Position numbers and translations under genes: made by a program. Positions 39,771 through 47,578 of a stretch of DNA of 47,578 nt are shown here, in pieces (position 1 is the stretch's first letter; every line of letters begins with the position of its first letter). Source of the DNA: DATJXG01 sp035500455 (GTDB taxonomy: Bacteria; Acidobacteriota; Terriglobia; Terriglobales; Acidobacteriaceae); NCBI GenBank assembly GCA_035500455.1, contig DATJXG010000089.1, forward strand, positions 1 to 47,578, read 5' to 3'. Under the pieces are notes generated by a model. That model made no database searches. It was given only the letters and a program-made list of their open reading frames with translations, and had not been told where the DNA came from.

Positions 39771-39931
39771 GTTCAGTTTCTCCAGCACAGAGTCATAGAG
39801 CCGCTAAGAAATCCAATCGCTTAAGTAAGCCACTTTACTTTCAGTTCTTGCAGGTCCAGATTCTCTGTGGCTCTCTGGCTCTGTCGCTCTGTGACTCTGC
39901 GTTGAAAAAAGGCAGATTAGGACACTACCGC
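39756..39931. mobile_element. 176-bp MITE with 13-bp terminal inverted repeats
   Basis: The left end GCGGTAGTGTCCT (39756-39768) and right end AGGACACTACCGC (39919-39931) are perfect reverse complements. Both sides carry the direct repeat CCGAG (39751-39755 and 39932-39936), a 5-bp target duplication. The inside has no ORF for a transposase; it contains an octamer series (CTCTGTGG, CTCTCTGG, CTCTGTCG, CTCTGTGA, CTCTGCG) at 39863-39901. It must be moved by a transposase encoded elsewhere. The family is not identified. Confidence 0.88.
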
Positions 39932-39972
39932 CCGAGGCCGGAGACGGCTTTCTTCCCCACACCCCCTGTACA

Positions 39973-40686
39973 ATGCGCCCTATGCCCCGACGCCTGCGAA
40001 CCCTTCCTCTTCTTGCCACTCTGTTGACTGTGTTCTCACTTGCGCAGTCCGCGCCAGAAGTTGAGATCACCGCGGAACCATCTCACCATCTTCTGCTGCA
40101 GAACCGTTATGTGCGCGCCTTCTACGTGGAAGTGCCCTCGGGCGCGGCTACGCTCGTCCATCGCCATCGCCACGACTACATTTATGTCATGCTGGGCCCG
40201 GCCGAAGTGACCAATGAGGCCGTAGGCAAGCCCCCCGCCCGCATGCAACTGCATGACGGCGACACAGGCTTCTTTCCGGGCAACTTCGCCCACCGTTTGC
40301 AGGAAAGCGGCCCTACCCCGTTCCGTAATGTGACAGTGGAGCTAATGCAGGATGAACTCGCCCGCAAGTCGCCGCCCAGGAAGTGGGACGAAGAACGCGG
40401 CTTGCAGATTCTGGAGGGCGGCACGCAGGACATTCTGTTCGTGAAGGATGGAGTGCGCGCCTCCGAATTTGACTTGCAGCCCGGCGGAATGCTGCCCGCC
40501 GCCAGGAATGCAGCCCCACGCCTGCTGATTGCAGTGAGTGACGTGGACTTGCGCAGCCACGGCGCAGGCAAGATCCCAAAAGTTCTGAAGCCGGGCGAGG
40601 TAGTTTGGCTGTCCGGTGGCTCTGTGCCGATGCTGATGAACATGGGCAAGACTCAAGCCAGGTTCATCACCCTCGAATTCCACTGA
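39973..40686 (+). CDS. Secreted cupin-fold protein
   Basis: The 237-residue protein has a signal peptide (RRLRTLPLLATLLTVFSLAQS) and a cupin barrel with HRHRHDYIYVMLG and GDTGFFPGNFAHRLQESG near residues 63-110, supplying His and Glu ligands for a metal. A second cupin-like half (LQPGGMLPAARNAAPRLLIA) may exist. ATG 39973 or ATG 39982 is the start. TACAAT at 39969-39974 overlaps the first, which favours 39982 or a near-leaderless message. Enzymatic role unknown; cupins include dioxygenases and sugar isomerases. Confidence 0.8.
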   Translation: MRPMPRRLRTLPLLATLLTVFSLAQSAPEVEITAEPSHHLLLQNRYVRAFYVEVPSGAATLVHRHRHDYIYVMLGPAEVTNEAVGKPPARMQLHDGDTGFFPGNFAHRLQESGPTPFRNVTVELMQDELARKSPPRKWDEERGLQILEGGTQDILFVKDGVRASEFDLQPGGMLPAARNAAPRLLIAVSDVDLRSHGAGKIPKVLKPGEVVWLSGGSVPMLMNMGKTQARFITLEFH

Positions 40687-40689
40687 AGC

Positions 40690-40742
40690 TTTCTCTCCGC
40701 GCCCTCAGCGGCAGTTCTCAGCGAACTCGGCGATTTAAGGTT
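40690..40742. repeat. Family B repeat, single half
   Basis: CTCTCCGCGCCCTCAGCGGC then AGTTCTCAGCGAACTCGGCG and ATTTAAGGTTTTC follow the cupin stop. It lies in the convergent gap before the JAMM protease gene. Confidence 0.75.
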
Positions 40743-40753
40743 TTCTGCCGCCC

Positions 40754-41185
40754 TCAGCTCAACTCAATCGTCTCATCGCTAAACTGCTTATCGTTCTCAT
40801 CCACGCCGCTCAACGCAAACGAATTGGTGACCGCCGCCTTGCCCTTCTCCACGCTGGTGATCACGTAAGAGCAGCCGAACCAGTGAGCTTCCGCAAAATC
40901 GGTAGCCGACCACCGCGCTGGATGATCCGGGTGCGAATGATAAAACCCAACGATGTCTTCGCCCCGCTCCCGCCCCTCACGCTGAATGCGGATCAACTCC
41001 CGCGGATCGATGTTGTAGCGATTGTGCGCCGAATCGGTGCGCGTATTCCCCGCCCGAGCAATCGAGCGAACCGTGCGCACGTCTCCATCCATCTCTCCAA
41101 GCAGAACGCCGCAGCATTCATGCGGATAGGTCTCCTCGCCGTGACGGCGGAGAGAGTCGTAGGTGGCGCGGGAGAGTTTCAGCAT
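40754..41185 (-). CDS. JAMM-type metalloprotease, Mec-like (M67 family)
   Basis: The 143-residue protein has a complete JAMM zinc site: Glu23 in YPHECCGVLLGE, His83 and His85 in HSHPDHPARWSATD, with Ser93 and Asp96. Small JAMM proteins of this length include mycobacterial Mec, which frees cysteine from the sulfur carrier CysO. The cysM gene is immediately upstream on the same strand, so a Mec role is likely. No CysO/ThiS-like carrier is encoded here. The frame extends to 41311 only through repeat sequence, so ATG 41185 (MLKLSRATYDS) is chosen; the leader is the heptamer repeat and there is no ribosome site. Confidence 0.85.
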   Translation of the reverse strand: MLKLSRATYDSLRRHGEETYPHECCGVLLGEMDGDVRTVRSIARAGNTRTDSAHNRYNIDPRELIRIQREGRERGEDIVGFYHSHPDHPARWSATDFAEAHWFGCSYVITSVEKGKAAVTNSFALSGVDENDKQFSDETIELS

Positions 41186-41188
41186 TGT

Positions 41189-41321
41189 TGATTGATGATT
41201 GCTGATTGATTGCCAATTGCCGATTGCCAATTGTCGATTGAAAAGCGCGCCGGTTTCCAAATCGGGAATCGCCAATTGGCAATCGTCAATCAAGAAATCA
41301 GCAATCAACAATCATCAATCG
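41189..41321. repeat. Heptamer-periodic inverted repeat between cysM and the JAMM gene
   Basis: The left side (41189-41240) runs TGATTGA, TGATTGC, TGATTGA, TTGCCAA, TTGCCGA, TTGCCAA, TTGTCGA. The right side (about 41273-41321) runs in the inverse sense (CAATTGG, CAATCGT, CAATCAA, GAAATCA, GCAATCA, ACAATCA, TCAATCG). The AT-rich sequence contrasts with the GC-rich flanks and fills the whole gap, ending eight bases before the cysM stop. Confidence 0.85.
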
Positions 41322-41329
41322 CCAGTCCC

Positions 41330-42340
41330 CTACTCCTCCGTCCAGAACCGCTCGCTCAAATATTTGTCTCCCGAATCCGGCATGATCGCCACGAACACCG
41401 CCTGCTCGCCTTTCTTCAGCCGGCTCGCGACCTGCATACAACCGGCCACGGCCGCTCCCGCCGATATGCCCACCAGCAGCCCTTCTTCCTGGGCCAGGCG
41501 CCGCGCCACGGCGTAGGCGTCTTCGGTCGCGATCCCGATCTCTTCGTCGGCCAGCGTGGCGTCATAAATCTTCGGCACAATCGCCGAGGCCATGTGCTTG
41601 GCGCCTTCGATCCCGTGAAACGGAGAATCGGGCTGCAGAGAGATGCAGCGAATCTTCGGATTTAACTCCTTCAACCGCCGCGTCGTGCCCACGAACGTCC
41701 CGCTCGTGCCCAGCATGGCCACGAAATGAGTCACGCGCCCGCGGCTCTGTTGCCAGATTTCCTCCGCTGTGCCATGGTAATGAGCTTGCCAGTTGGCGGG
41801 ATTGGAATACTGGTCGGCGTAGAAGTAGTGCTCGGGATGTTCAGCGTAGAGCCGCCGCGCCTCGCGAATGGCGCCGTCGGAGCCGTCGCCGGGATCGGTA
41901 TAAACAATTTTGGCTCCGTACGCGTGCAGGATGCGCTTGCGCTCGGTCGAAACATTTTCCGGCATGCACAGCGTAACCGGAAAACCTTCGGCGGCTCCGA
42001 TCATCGCGTAAGCAATGCCGGTGTTGCCGCTGGTGGAGTCCAGCAGTGAAACCCCCGGCCGTAGCTTGCCGCCGGCGCGCGCTTCTGCCACAATGCGCGA
42101 CGCTGCCCGGTCTTTTACCGATCCGCCCGGGTTGTACCATTCAGCCTTGGCAAGAATTTCCACGCCCGGCAGGTCGCGCGCGACGCGCTCCAGTCGCAGC
42201 AAGGGAGTATTGCCGATCAGTTCCAGGCTGCGTTTGCCTAAAGCTGCGGGGTGATTCCCAACTTGGCGCGGGCTCTCTCCATCGGCCGCATCTTGCGGAG
42301 AAGGCTGGACTTCCGCGAGTTTTCGTGACACAGGGCGCAT
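41330..42340 (-). CDS. cysM: Cysteine synthase, CysM type (PLP-dependent)
   Basis: The 336-residue fold-type-II PLP enzyme makes cysteine or carrier-bound cysteine from an activated serine. The PLP lysine is in NPGGSVKDRAAS, the substrate loop in LLDSTSGNTGIAYA, the phosphate-binding loop is AMLGTSGTFVG and the C-terminal part GISAGAAVAGC precedes SGDKYLSERFW. ATG 42340 is chosen; the open frame continues to TTG 42379 without support. The adjacent Mec-like JAMM gene on the same strand suggests use of a protein-bound thiocarboxylate as sulfur donor, as with mycobacterial CysM. The substrate form is inference; free sulfide is also possible. Confidence 0.92.
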   Translation of the reverse strand: MRPVSRKLAEVQPSPQDAADGESPRQVGNHPAALGKRSLELIGNTPLLRLERVARDLPGVEILAKAEWYNPGGSVKDRAASRIVAEARAGGKLRPGVSLLDSTSGNTGIAYAMIGAAEGFPVTLCMPENVSTERKRILHAYGAKIVYTDPGDGSDGAIREARRLYAEHPEHYFYADQYSNPANWQAHYHGTAEEIWQQSRGRVTHFVAMLGTSGTFVGTTRRLKELNPKIRCISLQPDSPFHGIEGAKHMASAIVPKIYDATLADEEIGIATEDAYAVARRLAQEEGLLVGISAGAAVAGCMQVASRLKKGEQAVFVAIMPDSGDKYLSERFWTEE

Positions 42341-42428
42341 GCTTTCACGGGCTCGGCCGGTACTATCGTAACGTCGCAAGCGGTCAAAACTTCGCGTCAG
42401 GAACTTTTCGTTAGATTATAAAGGAGCC

Positions 42429-42446
42429 TTGCCGGATTCCCGGCAA
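42429..42446. promoter_or_regulatory. 7-bp hairpin upstream of the 159-residue protein gene
   Basis: TTGCCGG (42429-42435) pairs with CCGGCAA (42440-42446) around ATTC. It is 80 bases before the next start and just after TTATAAAG at 42415-42422, a possible -10 region. It could be a leader hairpin; nothing else is evident in the gap. Confidence 0.3.
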
Positions 42447-42526
42447 AAGGCAAAAAGCATCTTTGCGGCTAAACCGCATCTAATAGGACGAACGCAATAG
42501 ATCGCCAAGGAGCGGAATACAAGCGA

Positions 42527-43006
42527 ATGACCACCAAGCTGGAAGAACGCACTTACGAAGACGCGCTAAGCTGGCTGCGCGACCATGGCTTTGACTTAAC
42601 CGAAGCCCCCGGCACGCAGGCCCGCGTATTCCTCCGCAAATACAACTGCTCCGCGGCCATCCAAAAAAATGGCGACGATGGCGTGAAAATTTTTGCCTAT
42701 CCCGGCTATCTGGTGGGAAGCGAAATTTCCAAGCTGGTGAACAGGGGATACCAGCAGTTCCTGAAGACTGCAAAAAACGAAATCCCGGCCACCGCCGACC
42801 ACCTGAAAGCCCTGCACCAGTTTTCCGAAGAACTGAAAGAAGCCCTCGGGCTGCCCAGCCTTTACAACGAATCCCTGGGAACGGTGAGCGAATCCTACCA
42901 ATACGACCGCATCGAGGACCGCGACAAACCCGAACCCGAACGCCCCAAGCGCCCCTGGCAGGTAGCCCCGGCAAAAGTCAAGGCCGCAAAGAAGAGCCGC
43001 GCGTAG
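42527..43006 (+). CDS. Conserved hypothetical soluble protein
   Basis: The 159-residue protein starts MTTKLEERTYEDALSWLRDH and has a central alpha/beta-looking region (IFAYPGYLVGSEISKLVNRG) and a helical region ending ELKEALG. The tail is Pro, Lys and Arg rich (RPKRPWQVAPAKVKAAKKSR), which could bind nucleic acid or be disordered. I do not recognise a family. It is divergent from cysM, and the codon use appears similar to its neighbours. An AAGGAG lies somewhat far upstream. Confidence 0.75.
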   Translation: MTTKLEERTYEDALSWLRDHGFDLTEAPGTQARVFLRKYNCSAAIQKNGDDGVKIFAYPGYLVGSEISKLVNRGYQQFLKTAKNEIPATADHLKALHQFSEELKEALGLPSLYNESLGTVSESYQYDRIEDRDKPEPERPKRPWQVAPAKVKAAKKSRA

Positions 43007-43043
43007 GCCAGCCCCAAACGCCTTGTGATTCCCCCACAACAGC

Positions 43044-43126
43044 TTGTCATTCCGAGCGAAGCGAGGAATCTCGGTATCTACGGCAGTCGCCAAGACCGAG
43101 ATTCCTCGCTTCGCTCGGAATGACAA
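43044..43126. repeat. Family A inverted repeat, copy 4 (perfect 32-bp arms)
   Basis: The left arm 43044-43075 (TTGTCATTCCGAGCGAAGCG then AGGAATCTCGGT) and right arm 43095-43126 are exact reverse complements, around a 19-base loop. It is the best-preserved copy in the window. It sits between convergent genes, where it may act as a bidirectional terminator. Confidence 0.92.
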
Positions 43127-43223
43127 ATAAGGTGTGGCCGCTGTGAACGCAGTCACTGTGAGCGCGGCATTCAATCCGTGAACATCCGCGTAATCGGTGG
43201 CGAGTATTTCACCCCCTTGAATC

Positions 43224-44687
43224 TCACTCCTTCTCCCCCGAGTGAAACGTAGTCCACGGCCCCGCCTTCATATCCCGAAGCAAAGGCTCTTGCCAGGAAT
43301 ACTCCGGATGCGCCTTTAGAAAATCCTTGGCCACAAAATCCGCGCCGCACGGATGCCCCGCCCGCGCCACAAAACTCATTTTCTCCGCCATGTCGCTGTC
43401 CGTAGCCTTGCCCTGCACCGCTCCGCCGGGATGAAATGCCTTCCAGTCCCAAATCCCAACCCCACGCGCGGAAGTGTCCACATGGCCACAAAGCGTGCGC
43501 TCGTCCGGTTGCTCTTTTTTTTCGAAGCTGTCGAGGTGGTCGGCAAGAAAATCACGCGCCTTGCCCACATCGATCGTGCCCTTGTTCTCGGCCATGAGCT
43601 GCTCCCAGCGCGCGCGCCGCGCATTCGGACTGGTGGACGCATCCGCCGCATCAAACGCCGGCGCATCATCTTTGATCACCTGCGGATCGCGCGCAAAATT
43701 TGAGCTGACGAAGTATCCGTCTTTCTTCCGCCACAGTGGCGTGTGCTTCAGCCCGAGTTCGAGGTATGCGATTTCCCCCGTCTTGCGGTCGCCGATGAGC
43801 CAGTCGTTGGCATAACCGCCATTGTTGCCTTCTTTAATAATGCGCACATAGTCGTCAATCGAATTGGCGTACTGCATCGCCTTGCGCGAGCGCATGAACT
43901 CCGGCTTGCCGTTCGGGTCCCATCCTGCAAACTGGGTTATGGTCGTTTCCGTCACCATGATTCCCGCCGAGTTCACCCCGAAATCGTCGTCGCTGGTAAT
44001 CACGCCGGGGAAGCCATCCATCAGAATGCGGTTGCCGTGCTGCGGGACGATATCAAACACAATCACCCAGCGCTCACCGTCGATGTAGCTGGTCCAGTTG
44101 TTATGCGCAATCACGATCTTGTGGTCGCGCGTATAACTCCCGGTGGCGATGAATGCGCTGCAATTGCCCGGGCTCACCAGGTGCGGCGCCTTCGCCACTT
44201 TCTGCTTCTCGTTCAGCCAGGGCACGTAGTAATCGGGAACTTCCTCGAAGGCATTCAGCGCCACCACATCATCCACGTCCATGGCCACATCGCGCGCTTT
44301 TAGTCCTGCAGCAATTCCCGCCAACTCCTCCTGATACTCCGCGTCGATCTTCGGCCAAAGCTGCTCCCGCGCGACTTTGCGGAAAAATTCCCAGTCGCGC
44401 TGCGTGCGATGCGTGTCCGAGAGCTTTACCGCAGCAAACGCATCGGCAATCTCCGGCGCCAGCAGGTAGCCATGCTGAAAGCCGATCTCCCCGGGCGATC
44501 CCTCCAGATGAACGTAAGTCCATCCACCCTTCTGGAAGCGGTAAGCGCTCTTCAGCCGCGGATCGGAATCCGCCGTATTGGCAGCCGCCGCGTGCGCCGG
44601 CACGCGCCGCATCGCGCCCATCCACAACATCACCGCGCCTGCCGCGATGAGAAACCAGACCACGCCATTGACAATCCGGCCATGTCC
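43224..44687 (-). CDS. Phospholipase-B-like / C45-type Ntn hydrolase
   Basis: The 487-residue protein has an N-terminal membrane or signal segment (VVWFLIAAGAVMLWMGAM) and a body like phospholipase B-like and acyl-transferase C45 proteins, which are N-terminal-nucleophile hydrolases cutting amide or ester bonds. The likely nucleophile is Cys177 in SPGNCSAFIATG, followed by IVIAHNNWTSY, FPGVITSDDDFGVNSAGIMV, and ANDWLIGDRKTGEIAYLELG, all typical of the family core. ATG 44687 has GGAG at usable spacing; the open frame reaches GTG 44756. The real substrate could be acylated lipids, peptides or antibiotics. Family call good, specificity open. Confidence 0.85.
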   Translation of the reverse strand, partial: GHGRIVNGVVWFLIAAGAVMLWMGAMRRVPAHAAAANTADSDPRLKSAYRFQKGGWTYVHLEGSPGEIGFQHGYLLAPEIADAFAAVKLSDTHRTQRDWEFFRKVAREQLWPKIDAEYQEELAGIAAGLKARDVAMDVDDVVALNAFEEVPDYYVPWLNEKQKVAKAPHLVSPGNCSAFIATGSYTRDHKIVIAHNNWTSYIDGERWVIVFDIVPQHGNRILMDGFPGVITSDDDFGVNSAGIMVTETTITQFAGWDPNGKPEFMRSRKAMQYANSIDDYVRIIKEGNNGGYANDWLIGDRKTGEIAYLELGLKHTPLWRKKDGYFVSSNFARDPQVIKDDAPAFDAADASTSPNARRARWEQLMAENKGTIDVGKARDFLADHLDSFEKKEQPDERTLCGHVDTSARGVGIWDWKAFHPGGAVQGKATDSDMAEKMSFVARAGHPCGADFVAKDFLKAHPEYSWQEPLLRDMKAGPWTTFHSGEKE

Positions 44688-44762
44688 CATAATCCACGCT
44701 CCAATCGCTCCAGGCGGAAATCCAGTCTGACCGCGAATCGATCTCAAGTCAATCACCGTGAA

Positions 44763-44812
44763 ACTCCGCGCCCTCGGCGGAATTTCTCGGCGCCCTCTGC
44801 GTTTTCAGATTT
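44763..44812. repeat. Family B repeat, single half, near mfd
   Basis: CTCCGCGCCCTCGGCGGAAT then TTCTCGGCGCCCTCTGCGTT and TTCAGATTT lie in the gap between the Ntn hydrolase and mfd. A weaker inverse half (CACCGAGGACGCGAAGCC) is at about 44881-44898. Confidence 0.6.
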
Positions 44813-44954
44813 TGTTCTTCGCCCGGAAGAGAAAAACCTCAAAACGTGTATGACGAGATCGCCGCGGGCGCCAAGCACCCCACCGAGGACGCGAAGCCGC
44901 TCCCCAGACCCAGAGCCCACGAAACCCCATCCCAACTGGTAGAATCAAAGAGCG

Positions 44955-47578
<2,624 letters not shown>

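Noticed and set aside
41189..41321. A CRISPR array
   Set aside because: Units are 7 bp without spacers and reverse orientation halfway; no cas gene is near.

Overview
The window looks like a GC-rich chromosomal segment of a soil-type Acidobacteriota (Terriglobia/Koribacter-like) bacterium. This is inferred from gene content: the futalosine menaquinone genes mqnA, mqnC and mqnD, several rhamnosidases, an OprB-type porin, a PDZ/7TM sensor kinase with an NtrC-type partner, and many dispersed palindromic intergenic repeats. No rRNA gene, intact tRNA gene, CRISPR array, integrase or transposase gene was seen, so the taxonomic call is an inference.

Layout. 1-2.5 kb: glycolysis (partial pgk, a macro-domain gene, tpiA). 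2.8-12.1 kb: a DoxX-like membrane protein, then a carbohydrate-degradation block (secreted acetyl-esterase-like hydrolase, two GH78 alpha-L-rhamnosidases, and a divergent clan GH-A glycosidase across a shared regulatory region). 12.2-15.4 kb: DUF58 protein, small membrane proteins and an alpha/beta hydrolase, all on the minus strand. 15.9-20.2 kb: a two-component system, followed by a badly decayed sodium/solute symporter pseudogene. 20.9-22.6 kb: an MlaE/MlaF lipid-transport pair. 22.7-27.5 kb: a minus-strand block with a conserved hypothetical gene, topA and dprA; an element carrying a frameshifted four-helix-bundle gene sits between dprA and topA. 27.6-30.7 kb: mqnA, a DedA protein, mqnC and a small orphan ORF. 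30.7-31.2 kb: a scar with the 3' half of a tRNA-Val-like sequence and a broken small gene. 31.3-37.5 kb: GT2 glycosyltransferase, sugar-binding lipoprotein, M24 peptidase, bioY and mqnD. 37.6-47.6 kb: RNase HI, OprB-type porin, an antitoxin gene cut by a MITE, a cupin protein, a JAMM protease next to cysM, a phospholipase-B-like hydrolase and a partial mfd.

How the parts fit. The esterase, GH78 pair, GH-A enzyme and the distant porin suggest use of rhamnose-rich plant or microbial polysaccharides. mqnA, mqnC and mqnD give three steps of the futalosine menaquinone route but are scattered. The JAMM/CysM pair resembles the Mec/CysM part of carrier-protein-dependent cysteine synthesis, without a visible CysO.

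The most unusual signals are in the repeats. They include a 176-bp MITE with 13-bp terminal inverted repeats and a 5-bp target duplication, heptamer-periodic palindromes at two loci (one flanking the four-helix-bundle gene), and two families of large inverted intergenic elements, one copy of which is read in frame at the start of a rhamnosidase. All computations here were by eye, and family calls rest on motif recognition without database searches.
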